Source: Sediminibacterium ginsengisoli (GTDB lineage Bacteria; Bacteroidota; Bacteroidia; Chitinophagales; Chitinophagaceae). Taken from it: a stretch of DNA of 34,503 nt. The notes beneath the pieces are model-generated. The model was not told the origin of the DNA and ran no database searches. It worked only from the letters and a program-made list of their open reading frames with translations. The stretch spans positions 1 to 34,503 of the forward strand of contig CALPLN020000003.1 of the NCBI GenBank assembly GCA_943324415.2. The letters run 5' to 3'. Below are positions 8,952-18,336 of this stretch, piece after piece (position 1 is the first letter of the stretch; every line of letters begins with the position of its first letter). Position numbers and translations under genes: made by a program.

Positions 8952-9674
8952 ATGGATTCTTTATTTCTATTAGACGCAACTACAGTGATTGCAAAAACGG
9001 ACTACGTTTCGTTTACTTTCTTTGTAGGCACAATGGCTATGATGGCCGCTTCTGTTTTTTTCTTTTTTGAACTGAACAACACAAGCCAAGAGTGGCGTAC
9101 CTCGGTATTAGTATCGGGTTTGATCACTTTTATTGCTGCAGTTCACTACTATTACATGCGTAGTTATTACGCAGAAACACAGGATTCTCCAACCTTCTTC
9201 CGTTACGTTGATTGGTTGTTAACTGTGCCTTTGATGTGTGTTGAGTTCTACTTAATCACAAAAAAAGCAGGTGGTACAACAAATTTATTATGGAAGATGA
9301 TTTTAGCTTCTGTAGTAATGTTAGTAACTGGTTACATGGGCGAAGCTGGTTTAGGCAACGCTACAGTTTGGGGTACAGTAAGTGCACTTGCTTACTTCTA
9401 CATTGTGTATGAAGTATGGATGGGCGATGTTAAGAAATTAGCAACTAGTGCTGGTACAGCTGTTGCAGCTGCAAACAAAGCATTAGGCTGGTTCATTTTA
9501 GTTGGTTGGGCTATCTATCCATTAGGATATTTAATCGGAACAGCTGAAGGTCAGTGGTATGCAGGATTTGCAAATATTGGCTTGAATATGGATATTGTTT
9601 ACAACATCGGTGATGCTGTAAATAAAATCGGATTCGGTCTTGTTATATATGCATTAAGCAGAAAAACTGCATAA
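8952..9674 (+). CDS. Proteorhodopsin/xanthorhodopsin-like light-driven proton pump (microbial rhodopsin)
   Basis: 'RYVDWLLTVPLMCVEFYLI' gives D87/T91/E98 (DTE) with M95 at the tuning position. Schiff-base lysine K225 is in 'NIGDAVNKIGFGLVIY'. H65 is in 'AAVHYYYMRSYY'. Seven hydrophobic segments are present. Confidence 0.97.
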   Translation: MDSLFLLDATTVIAKTDYVSFTFFVGTMAMMAASVFFFFELNNTSQEWRTSVLVSGLITFIAAVHYYYMRSYYAETQDSPTFFRYVDWLLTVPLMCVEFYLITKKAGGTTNLLWKMILASVVMLVTGYMGEAGLGNATVWGTVSALAYFYIVYEVWMGDVKKLATSAGTAVAAANKALGWFILVGWAIYPLGYLIGTAEGQWYAGFANIGLNMDIVYNIGDAVNKIGFGLVIYALSRKTA

Positions 9675-9688
9675 TACATACTATCTTT

Positions 9689-9720
9689 AAGGGGCGAGTG
9701 AATAACTCGCCCCTTTTTTT
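9689..9720 (+). terminator. Intrinsic terminator after the rhodopsin gene and before blh
   Basis: ggggcgagt-gaata-actcgcccc (stem 9691-9699/9705-9713, extendable by A-T pairs) followed by ttttttt. Confidence 0.93.
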
Positions 9721-9731
9721 ATGCCTACTAT

Positions 9732-10652
9732 ATGCAAATAAAGCTCAGACAAGTACTTTTGATGATTGGATTCTGTATGGCATTTTTACATGCTTATTTT
9801 CCAATATCAACTAATCAGCAATTGGTCGTTTTATTTGTTACCCTATTTACTTTAGGCATTCCACACGGCGCTTTAGATTTTTACATCGATCAAAAATTAA
9901 ACGCCGGTGCTGGTAAAAATCACAAATACTTATTTTTAGCAAAATACCTCATGAATATGTTGGCGTATGGATTGGTATGGTATTTTCTTCCAACCATCGC
10001 AATCCTTATATTCATTGGATTAACGGCATTTCACTTTGGGGAAATCGATTGGCTAGGAAAAAGCTATACTGGAATACACAAATTAGTTTATAGTATTTTA
10101 GGTCTCAGTTGGATATTGTTTTTACTGAGTAAAAACATTCATACAGCAATCGATGTATTTGTTCTATTGGGGCAATCCAAGATGCAAGCTGATGAGTATA
10201 TCCATTTTGCAAAAATAATATTGCCTATTTCTCAGGCAGCACTGGTTGGCATTCATATTATTTTATTCTTTTCTAGTAAATACTTTTTTTCGGACAACAA
10301 GCAATTCTTTTTTGCAGTCATGCAAATTGGATGTTTGACTATCTTAAATATGCTCCTACCACTTTGGTTGTGCTTTAGTTTTTATTTTGGATTGTGGCAT
10401 TCTATTTTATCATTTGATAAAATAAGACAGGAATTTGAAATGCAAAATAGCCTCCTTGGATGGAAAAAATTATTAACCAAAGCGATACCCTATGCGGTTG
10501 TAGCTTGGTCAGGCATAATTGTATTCATTTATTTTTCGCTAGAAGCCTGGACGATTAAAGAAGTCTTACCCCTTCTGTTCATTGGCATTGCTGTACTTGC
10601 CTTACCCCATTTGCAAGTGTTTACTAAAATTAAGCTTGACCCTTCTAAGTAA
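9732..10652 (+). CDS. blh: Brp/Blh-family beta-carotene 15,15'-dioxygenase (retinal synthesis)
   Basis: Polytopic membrane protein with His motifs typical of Brp/Blh: 'GIPHGALDFYID', 'AFHFGEIDW', 'LWHSILSFDK' and 'ALPHLQVF'. It is directly downstream of a rhodopsin. Confidence 0.93.
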   Translation: MQIKLRQVLLMIGFCMAFLHAYFPISTNQQLVVLFVTLFTLGIPHGALDFYIDQKLNAGAGKNHKYLFLAKYLMNMLAYGLVWYFLPTIAILIFIGLTAFHFGEIDWLGKSYTGIHKLVYSILGLSWILFLLSKNIHTAIDVFVLLGQSKMQADEYIHFAKIILPISQAALVGIHIILFFSSKYFFSDNKQFFFAVMQIGCLTILNMLLPLWLCFSFYFGLWHSILSFDKIRQEFEMQNSLLGWKKLLTKAIPYAVVAWSGIIVFIYFSLEAWTIKEVLPLLFIGIAVLALPHLQVFTKIKLDPSK

Positions 10653-10685
10653 GGTTTCTCGATGTGCCTAAATTATTGCTCAGCA

Positions 10686-11378
10686 CTATTTGGGTGATTT
10701 CAAAAATGACACAAATTCCTTTTGCCAAATTTGATACCCTTTGGGATTCATATGTAATTTGTCAGCTATAAAAATATCTTTCAAAACTTCTTTATTTTCA
10801 TCCAACATCGCATTGTGTATGTTTAAAAATCGAAGGTGTTTTTGTGTCTCTACATAATCCTTAATGATTCTATTTGCCTCTAAGTATTTCGTTTCTAAAT
10901 GCCATCTAGCTATACTTGGCTTGATAGAGACAAAAACGATTTCAGTAGATTTAGGTAATTTTTTTAATAAAATCTGGTGCAGTGTTTTGAACCTATTTAA
11001 CACAGTGGCAGGACTTACTGTATCTACATCTGCTAGATCATTTTCACCACAATAGATAAAAACTTGACTCGGCTGGTATTTTACAATCGACTCATCTACA
11101 TAATAAATTAAATCAACCAATGTTGCACCTCCAAATCCTCTATTGATAATGGGGTATCCTGGAAAATACATCGCCACATCTTTCCATTTTGTAAATGAGG
11201 AGCTGCCAGCAAAAACGATTTGCCCCTTAGGAGGCATTACAATGCTATCCGATTTTTGAAATTGAAGTACTTCTTGTTTAAAAGGCTGAGCATGAAGCTG
11301 ACTAGGCGCCTGGCTGCTTGCTATTGCAAACAATAGGATACATACAATTTGAAAACAGCTTTTATTACAAGGATGCAT
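10686..11378 (-). CDS. SGNH/GDSL hydrolase family protein (lipase/esterase-like), secreted
   Basis: 'IVFAGSSSFTKW' (block I), 'INRGFGGATL' (block II), 'YCGENDLA' (block III) and 'DKLHMNPKGYQIW' (block V). Confidence 0.87.
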   Translation of the reverse strand: MHPCNKSCFQIVCILLFAIASSQAPSQLHAQPFKQEVLQFQKSDSIVMPPKGQIVFAGSSSFTKWKDVAMYFPGYPIINRGFGGATLVDLIYYVDESIVKYQPSQVFIYCGENDLADVDTVSPATVLNRFKTLHQILLKKLPKSTEIVFVSIKPSIARWHLETKYLEANRIIKDYVETQKHLRFLNIHNAMLDENKEVLKDIFIADKLHMNPKGYQIWQKEFVSFLKSPK

Positions 11379-11394
11379 ATGCTACTGTCTATTG

Positions 11395-12978
11395 TTATTG
11401 GTAATCAGATTCGTTGTAATCATCTTCTTCACCAAAACTTCCTAAATTCATCATACTGCTCATCAGGTCATTGAATTCTATTTTTCCATCAATCATTTTT
11501 TTATTGATTAACGAGAATGCGGCAAGACCATGCAATACAAATTCCATTAATAAAGCTGATTCTTTTTCGTTGGCTTGAGGATAATATTTTTTAACCAAGC
11601 CAAACAGTCCATCCACCTTATATAAAGCGATTACTTTGTCGGCATCCTTCATGTCCAACATTAAATTCAAATGGTTGCCCCCATCAAACCAACCCGTGAT
11701 CGCTTTGTATGGATTGTCCAAGGCCTTTTCTTCTCCCTTTTTATTGACCATCTTTTTCTTCTTCAATAATTCTGGATTCGGGAAGTATTCAATAAACTGA
11801 GTCCGTATTGCCTTATTCAATAAATTTAGTGCTACTTCGTAAGGACCTTCTTGTTCGCCTTCATAAACCAATTCTATTTTACCAGTGATAGATGGAATGA
11901 TGCCCATTAAATCACTGATCCAAACATAAGTATGTTTTTCGTTGTGGATGATAGCACGACGTTCAGCTGAACTAATTGCATTTTCAAAAGCCGCAATCGT
12001 TAGACGCGCACTTACGCCGCTTTTCTTATCTACAAATTCATTCGATCTAGCTTCAAAAGAAACCTGTTCGATTAATCGTTTGATTAAATCACTAATGTCA
12101 ACTCTTTGTTTTTGTTCTTCTAAGATATCCGCCTCTTGTTCAGTAATTGCCAATGAGGTTTCCAAGGTTTTTGGATAGTGTGTCAATATTTGACTCTCGA
12201 TTCTGTCTTTTAATGGCGTTACAATACTACCTCTATTGGTATAATCTTCTGGATTTGCGGTAAAGACAAATAAGATGTCCAATGGCATACGCAATTTAAA
12301 TCCGCGTATTTGTATGTCTCCTTCTTGTAAGATATTGAATAAAGAAACCTGGATTCTTGCTTGCAAGTCAGGTAATTCATTGATGACAAAAATGCAACGA
12401 TTGCTTCTTGGTATAATACCATAGTGAATCACTTTTTCATCTGAAAAACTCAACTTTAAATTTGCAGCTTTGATAGGATCAATATCCCCAATTAAATCTG
12501 CTACACTTACATCTGGTGTGGCCAATTTTTCTCCATAACGTTCAGCTCTATGAAGCCACTGTATGGGTGTTTCGTCTCCATGTTCAGCGATTAAATCTTT
12601 AGCAAATTTACTTAATGGATTCAATGGATCGTCGTTGACTTCGGAACCCATGATTACAGGAATGTATTCATCTAACAAGTCTGTCATCTGACGTGCCATT
12701 CTCGTTTTAGCTTGTCCACGTAAACCTAAAAATAAAATATTATGTCTGCTTAATAACGCGCGCTCCGTATCCGGTATCACCGTGTCTTCGTAACCCAAAA
12801 TACCTGTAAATGGATTTTCTTTATTTTGTAAACACTTAATTAAATTATCACGTGCTTCATCCTTGATAGATTTAGATTGATATCCTGATTTAATTAACTG
12901 CCCTAGCGTATTGATTTTTTCAATGCCCACTAATTTCTTTTTTTCAATTTCTTTTTTATTCGCCACTTCTTTTTTCAT
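11395..12978 (-). CDS. MoxR/ChlI-like AAA ATPase (Mg-chelatase subunit I-like); likely start ATG at 12978
   Basis: Walker A-like 'GLRGQAKTRMARQ', Walker B-like 'CIFVINELPDL', and 'FVFTANPEDYTNRGSIVTPLKDRIESQI'. The ATG at 12978 lies 1 nt after the stop of the upstream vWA gene. Confidence 0.87.
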   Translation of the reverse strand: MKKEVANKKEIEKKKLVGIEKINTLGQLIKSGYQSKSIKDEARDNLIKCLQNKENPFTGILGYEDTVIPDTERALLSRHNILFLGLRGQAKTRMARQMTDLLDEYIPVIMGSEVNDDPLNPLSKFAKDLIAEHGDETPIQWLHRAERYGEKLATPDVSVADLIGDIDPIKAANLKLSFSDEKVIHYGIIPRSNRCIFVINELPDLQARIQVSLFNILQEGDIQIRGFKLRMPLDILFVFTANPEDYTNRGSIVTPLKDRIESQILTHYPKTLETSLAITEQEADILEEQKQRVDISDLIKRLIEQVSFEARSNEFVDKKSGVSARLTIAAFENAISSAERRAIIHNEKHTYVWISDLMGIIPSITGKIELVYEGEQEGPYEVALNLLNKAIRTQFIEYFPNPELLKKKKMVNKKGEEKALDNPYKAITGWFDGGNHLNLMLDMKDADKVIALYKVDGLFGLVKKYYPQANEKESALLMEFVLHGLAAFSLINKKMIDGKIEFNDLMSSMMNLGSFGEEDDYNESDYQ

Positions 12979-12979
12979 T

Positions 12980-14077
12980 TTAATACACTGTTTTTCTTTT
13001 TCCACTTTCAAAATCATTGAATATAAAACTACCTAGCTTATCCAAAGATGCGAAATAGGCCTTGCCATGGTTCATCTCGGTAAACTCCTCTACAAATTTT
13101 TGTAAATAAGGGTCGGACGCGATCATGAAAGTCGTTACCGGAATTTTTAATTTTTTACACTGTGCCGCCAAATTTAAACAACGATTCACTACTTTTCTAT
13201 CTAATCCAAAACTATTCTTATAGTATTTAGAACCAATTTTTAAACAAGTTGGCTTGCCGTCGGTAATCATGAAAATCTGTTTATTTGGATTTTTACGACG
13301 ACGAAGTAAGTCCATTGCCAGTTCAAGACCTGCAACTGTATTGGTATGATAAGGGCCCACTTGTAAATAAGGAAGGTCTTTGATCTCAATGCTCCAGGCA
13401 TCGTTTCCAAACACAACAATATCAATCGTGTCTTTGGGATATTTAGTAGTAATCAATTCGCATAACGCCATCGCCACTTTTTTAGCTGGCGTAATTCGAT
13501 CTTCACCATATAGAATCATGGAATGAGAAATATCAATCATCAATACCGTAGAGGTCTGCGTTTTAAAGTCACTCTCGCGAATGAGTAAATCATTTTCATG
13601 CATCGTGAAATTTTCAACACCATGATTGATTTGCGCGTTACGGATACTTTCTGTAAAATCTACCTGGTCGATGTTATCGCCAAACTGGTAGGCCCTTGTA
13701 TCTGGGCTTAATTCTGCGCTGGGACCAGTTTTATTTGTCTGATGGTTGCCTTTAGACCCTTTTTTAAGTTTACCAAAAATGTCTTCTAAGCTCTTTTTAC
13801 GGATAGTCTGCTCTGTTTTAGAAGTGATCTTAAAGGTTCCGTCAGGTCCATTTTCCTTCAAATAGCCATTTTCCTTTAAATCTTCGATAAAATCACCCAT
13901 TCCATAGTCGTCATTGGTGAATTTATGCTTTCGATCTAGTTGATTGAGCCAATCTAAGGCTTCAGTCGCATCCCCATTGGTATAGTTCAATAGCTCAGTG
14001 AACAAGTCAAGCATTTGCTCAAACATGCTTTTTTTATTTTCTCCAGCCTTAAATGGGGTAAATTGAAATCCAATCAT
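12980..14077 (-). CDS. vWA (von Willebrand factor A) domain protein partnering the AAA ATPase
   Basis: MIDAS motif 'VLMIDISHSM' (DxSxS), 'FMITDGKPTC', 'DIVVFGNDA'. Confidence 0.87.
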   Translation of the reverse strand: MIGFQFTPFKAGENKKSMFEQMLDLFTELLNYTNGDATEALDWLNQLDRKHKFTNDDYGMGDFIEDLKENGYLKENGPDGTFKITSKTEQTIRKKSLEDIFGKLKKGSKGNHQTNKTGPSAELSPDTRAYQFGDNIDQVDFTESIRNAQINHGVENFTMHENDLLIRESDFKTQTSTVLMIDISHSMILYGEDRITPAKKVAMALCELITTKYPKDTIDIVVFGNDAWSIEIKDLPYLQVGPYHTNTVAGLELAMDLLRRRKNPNKQIFMITDGKPTCLKIGSKYYKNSFGLDRKVVNRCLNLAAQCKKLKIPVTTFMIASDPYLQKFVEEFTEMNHGKAYFASLDKLGSFIFNDFESGKRKTVY

Positions 14078-14297
14078 AACAGGTACAAATTAGCGATTTA
14101 GTAGTCAAAATGATTACGAATTGAGGTTTTTTTGATGAAAAGATGCAATAAATGCAGAAAATTAACAAAACTGATAATGCTCCATTTTGAAATAAAAAGA
14201 TAGCACCAGTGCTTTATAAAATTAAAGTCGCTTATCTTATTTTATAATTCTTAATTCGCGATTTGTAAATTTATTGGGAAAATCGTATTTTTAGAAT

Positions 14298-14834
14298 ATG
14301 AAAGCTCATAAAGGCATGCGACCGCAGGATATAGTAGTACTCCTCAAAATTTTTTCTTTAGGGGAGGAGGAATGGTTGAATAAAGACCTTTCAACTAGCT
14401 TATTCATCAGTCAATCTGAAATTTCTGAATCCTTGAACCGATCCTTATTTGCGGGCTTAATAGGTGTAGACAAGAAAACCCTTCAAAAAAACGCCCTTTA
14501 TGGTTTATTGGTTTATGGGATAAGGTATATGTTTCCCGCTCGAGCCGGAACCTTAGCCAAAGGCATTCCAACGAGCGCATCCGCTCCTATATTAAGAGAC
14601 GACTTTCCTAACGAAAACAGTTTAGTTTGGCCAGACCCAAAAATGGAAACAAGGGGTCTTTTAATTGATCCACTGTATCCTAAAGTAGTGGAAGCTGTTA
14701 AATTGGATCCAATGTTATATGACCTATTGGCTTTGGCAGATACGTTTAGAGTCGGTAACGACAAAGAAGTTGCTAGAGCGAAAGAATTGCTAGGCAATAT
14801 ATTTGGACAAGGGGACGATTATATTAGTTGCTAG
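14298..14834 (+). CDS. Hypothetical protein with an N-terminal winged-helix/HTH-like region
   Basis: 178 aa. 'QDIVVLLKIFSLGEEEWLNKDLSTSLFISQSEISESLNRSLFAGLI' resembles a MarR-like winged helix. Confidence 0.7.
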   Translation: MKAHKGMRPQDIVVLLKIFSLGEEEWLNKDLSTSLFISQSEISESLNRSLFAGLIGVDKKTLQKNALYGLLVYGIRYMFPARAGTLAKGIPTSASAPILRDDFPNENSLVWPDPKMETRGLLIDPLYPKVVEAVKLDPMLYDLLALADTFRVGNDKEVARAKELLGNIFGQGDDYISC

Positions 14835-15534
14835 CAGTGTCAACAATAAAATAGGTTGGATACAACTTTAACAAATTTTGAAAACTATATAGCAATCCTT
14901 TAGGAGAACAATAACTGTGTTTAAATCTTTGCTTCACTTGAAGATGCAACCAAGAAGCCAAAGTGATACCTATCTCGGATCTTGGATCTATTTTTCCAAA
15001 TTCGGCCGATACTTCTTTTTCCTTTAAAATAGTTATGGCCTCCTGATACAATGCCAATAAGGCCTGTGGCTTTAGACGGAATAAATTATACAAATGAAAA
15101 ATATCAAATACAAGAAAGTAGATATGTTGTTGTCCTGAAGCACTTAAACCTCCTTTGCTTTGTAAAAAAGGAGTTAAACAGCCTGGTTCTAAGGCTACTG
15201 CAGCAACCATTCCCTGAAATGGATGAATGGTTTTTAATTTAATCAGATCAGGCGTTGCAATAAAGCGCCCTTCAAATTTTTCATTTAAGTATGTAAGCTG
15301 CAGCTTTCCTTTTACCTCCAAGGATAAACTTGAATCAATAAACAGTTGCATGGCATGATTGATTTTAATTTCATTCAATAAATCAGACCAAGAAAAATGA
15401 TAAAGGAAATTACGTGTTGTTTTTGACGGTAAGTCCTCATCGATTTTACCACCGCGGAGTTCGACTCTCTCGGTTGGCAGCCATTTAAGGCTTCTTGATG
15501 ATGGCACAAAGATACACAATAAATAAAAACACAC
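14824..15534 (-). CDS. Hypothetical protein (no family recognised)
   Basis: 236-codon ORF on the same strand and 31 nt downstream of the NAGPA gene. It overlaps the convergent gene end by 11 bp. The N-terminus is uncertain. Confidence 0.55.
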   Translation of the reverse strand: MCFYLLCIFVPSSRSLKWLPTERVELRGGKIDEDLPSKTTRNFLYHFSWSDLLNEIKINHAMQLFIDSSLSLEVKGKLQLTYLNEKFEGRFIATPDLIKLKTIHPFQGMVAAVALEPGCLTPFLQSKGGLSASGQQHIYFLVFDIFHLYNLFRLKPQALLALYQEAITILKEKEVSAEFGKIDPRSEIGITLASWLHLQVKQRFKHSYCSPKGLLYSFQNLLKLYPTYFIVDTASN

Positions 15535-15565
15535 TATAAAATAAGTAGGAAACTATAGAAAAATA

Positions 15566-16546
15566 TTATCTCACAAAAAATACAGCAGGGACTGGTCTTT
15601 GTCCTGTTGGGTCCGATGGCTTGATTGTTTCTTTTCCATTGATCAATAAACAACTACTTCCACCGCCATCTAAATTAATTGCCTCTACACAACCTAGGTC
15701 AATTAAAATTTGTGCAGTTTCAGTTAAGGTAGTGCCTACTGCAATATTTTTCATTCGACCCTGAACTGCAAGCAATATCAATTGGCCTGATTGAGTGTAA
15801 CCCATTGCGGTGCGGGGATGATGGTCGGCAATGGCCTTGCCAGCAAATTTTTTTTCTTCATTATTTGAAATAAAAATTACACCCTCTTTAATCAAAACAG
15901 GTCCACCACCGACAGCCCAATTTAATTTCCATTTTTTTAAACTAGTAAGCGCACTGTGGCTCTTTGATAATTTAGAAAACGCATCCTTAATGGGCGCCAT
16001 TGGACTTTGTTGATATAAGACATGCTTACTATTAGAATCGGTGTAAGTATACGCTACATCCATCTTGCCATTTTTTTGCATACCAATGGCAGATGACAAT
16101 ACATGTGTATAGGTTAAGCTATCTTTTCCTTTGCCCTCCATATCCTGCTTGTTCAAAGCTAATAAATGACCCTGATTGACTAAGACATTTAAATTCGTAT
16201 TGTTTTTAAATTCAAAGAAAGAAGCATTCATTACTATGGAAGGTTGTCCTAATCGTTGATAAAATTCGGTTGGTGTGAAGCGTCTATAAAGTGTTGTATC
16301 AACGCCCATTTCAATCATTGGGTCATTGGCATTGATGATAACATAATACGCCTTAAAAGCACTATCATTCAAAGTAGAAGAAGTAGAAACATATGCTTGA
16401 ATAGCCGTTGTTTTAAGATCGAACTCTGCTGATACATTCTTCCACTGCACTTTTTGAGCTAAGACCGGCACAGTGATAAAAGCGCAACAAACAAAAAGAT
16501 ACAGGTATAAAGAAGCTGTATTGGAACTAGTATTTTGGTATTTCAT
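15566..16546 (-). CDS. Phosphodiester glycosidase (NAGPA domain) family protein, secreted
   Basis: 'IVMNASFFEFKNN', 'HHPRTAMGYTQSGQLILLAVQGR', 'LGCVEAINLDGGGSSCLLINGK'. Confidence 0.88.
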   Translation of the reverse strand: MKYQNTSSNTASLYLYLFVCCAFITVPVLAQKVQWKNVSAEFDLKTTAIQAYVSTSSTLNDSAFKAYYVIINANDPMIEMGVDTTLYRRFTPTEFYQRLGQPSIVMNASFFEFKNNTNLNVLVNQGHLLALNKQDMEGKGKDSLTYTHVLSSAIGMQKNGKMDVAYTYTDSNSKHVLYQQSPMAPIKDAFSKLSKSHSALTSLKKWKLNWAVGGGPVLIKEGVIFISNNEEKKFAGKAIADHHPRTAMGYTQSGQLILLAVQGRMKNIAVGTTLTETAQILIDLGCVEAINLDGGGSSCLLINGKETIKPSDPTGQRPVPAVFFVR

Positions 16547-16611
16547 GATATGACTTATGAAGATGAAAACGATGTACTAAAGTTAAGGGTTATATCTAAA
16601 AAAGAGCTTGC

Positions 16612-16642
16612 ACAAAAAAGGCCTCCCGTTTCCGGAAGGCCT
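16612..16642 (-). terminator. Intrinsic terminator downstream of susD-like gene
   Basis: Minus strand reads aggccttccggaaacgggaggcct followed by TTTTTT. The stop is at 16674. Confidence 0.85.
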
Positions 16643-16673
16643 ATATTCAAATCTTACTAAACTTTGTATTTGA

Positions 16674-18317
16674 CTACTTCGTTGAGAACCACATTTCTTT
16701 AGTGTGGTAATCTATTGTAGTTGCACCAATTCTAGTTAACTCGTTGATATTCCAAACATACTCAGAGTTAAATCTTGGACGCATTCTATAAGCTACTTTA
16801 CCGCCATTGTCCTGGAACAAATCTGCTGTAGCAGGAAGTGTAAAGCCTGTATAGACTTGCACCCCATTTGCATCCTTATCAGTGTAGTGGTATCTACGCA
16901 TATCTACCCATGTTTCAAAAGTACCATGACCCCAAAGTGCGATGTATTTTTGTAACATGATCATTGGTAAGGTTAAGCTATTCGCACTTGCAGGAACAAC
17001 TGCTGTGTTGGCTAAGAAAGCATCTCTTTTAGCAGCTGTTAATAAATCTGCCGTTGGCACATTCGTATTAAAATTAGCCATTAATAAATCAAAGTGCTTT
17101 GCGATACCGTCTTTATATGCTGCCAAAGCAGTTGTTTTGTCTCCTTTTAAGAAAGCAGCTTCGGCACGTAAAAACGCCATTTCAGTGGCAGTCATTACTG
17201 GGAAAGGTGCATTATTTCTAAAGATAAAACGACAGTTCACGTCTGTAGCCGGAGCTGTATTCACTGTACCAGTTGCTTGTGATAAACCATGGAAACTTTC
17301 TGGACGATCAGCGCCTGCCAAAACAAGTTGTCCTTTTACAGGCTCAACACCTTTGAAAGTACCATTGCTATTTTTTCTTAACAAGTAAATCGCTCTTGGA
17401 TCTGCTACTCCTGTAAATGCTGGATTTAAACCACTCATTAAATCTGCAATGAAAGCAGATTGTCTGATCGCAGTTGGAGAAGCTGTTGTTGCACCACCCA
17501 AGTTATTTCTGAATGGTCCAAGGAAATTATTTGTTGCACTAACAGTCGTAGCAGCAAATTTAACTAAAGCGTCATCATTTGTTTCTTTCATTGCAAGATT
17601 CGTATAGTACAATACTGAATCTGCTTTGTAAATAGACTTATTAGATAAGTGATGATGTGATCTAGCCAATACGCCATAAACAAACTTCTTCCATTTAGCA
17701 ACATCCCCTGCATACAAGAATGCATCTCCTTTAGCCAATGCAGCTTGACCACCGTTCTCGCCTGTTTTATTCAATAAATCAAGCGCTTCAAAAGATAATT
17801 TTCTAGCATGTGCATACACTTCTTCCTGAGTATCGTATCTAAACGTAATTAAGTCTGTATTAAATGCATCTTTTAAAATTACTTCGCCATGATAGTCAGT
17901 TAATGTTAACCAGCTCCAAGCAAAAATTGCTTTTCCCACACCCGCTAATTCCCATTGTTTGTTTTCTAATGCCCAGTCAATCAGCTTAACATTGTTTTGT
18001 CCAATGTCATAATAATGAGTACGCCAGAATGATTGTGCAACGTCTGTATTAGTATGACCCATTCTGTCAAAGTTGCTTTGCGTTCCAGCAAAAGCAAAGT
18101 TTTGAACATAAGCGCCTATATATCTAAGGTCATTCATAGGACCGTGTCCGCCATAGTTGCCAGCCATTGAAGCAACTATCTGAGGCATTAAAGTTTCTGG
18201 AGCCACCTTCACATCATAGTTTGGGTTTTTGTAGGCTTCGTCTATTTTTTTAGAACAAGACGCCACTAATACGATCAAAGCGCTTATTGCTAAAAGATTT
18301 TTAAAATTATATTTCAT
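16674..18317 (-). CDS. SusD/RagB-like nutrient-binding outer-membrane lipoprotein
   Basis: Lipobox 'LIVLVASCSKK'; SusD-like sequence 'DEAYKNPNYDVKVAPETLMPQIV...', 'MTATEMAFLRAEAAFLKGD'. It lies 19 nt downstream of the SusC-like gene. Confidence 0.9.
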   Translation of the reverse strand: MKYNFKNLLAISALIVLVASCSKKIDEAYKNPNYDVKVAPETLMPQIVASMAGNYGGHGPMNDLRYIGAYVQNFAFAGTQSNFDRMGHTNTDVAQSFWRTHYYDIGQNNVKLIDWALENKQWELAGVGKAIFAWSWLTLTDYHGEVILKDAFNTDLITFRYDTQEEVYAHARKLSFEALDLLNKTGENGGQAALAKGDAFLYAGDVAKWKKFVYGVLARSHHHLSNKSIYKADSVLYYTNLAMKETNDDALVKFAATTVSATNNFLGPFRNNLGGATTASPTAIRQSAFIADLMSGLNPAFTGVADPRAIYLLRKNSNGTFKGVEPVKGQLVLAGADRPESFHGLSQATGTVNTAPATDVNCRFIFRNNAPFPVMTATEMAFLRAEAAFLKGDKTTALAAYKDGIAKHFDLLMANFNTNVPTADLLTAAKRDAFLANTAVVPASANSLTLPMIMLQKYIALWGHGTFETWVDMRRYHYTDKDANGVQVYTGFTLPATADLFQDNGGKVAYRMRPRFNSEYVWNINELTRIGATTIDYHTKEMWFSTK

Positions 18318-18336
18318 AAATAAAAGTTTTTATTGA

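Noticed and set aside
15453-15483. cgcggagttcgactctctcggttggcagcca, which looks like a tRNA T-arm and 3' end
   Set aside because: The T-stem has a C-C mismatch, and I found no matching 5' acceptor or anticodon arm upstream. It lies within an open reading frame on the other strand. Worth only a tRNAscan check.
16942-17388. 148-aa ORF on the plus strand
   Set aside because: Entirely antisense to the SusD-like gene; Ala/Lys-rich shadow ORF.
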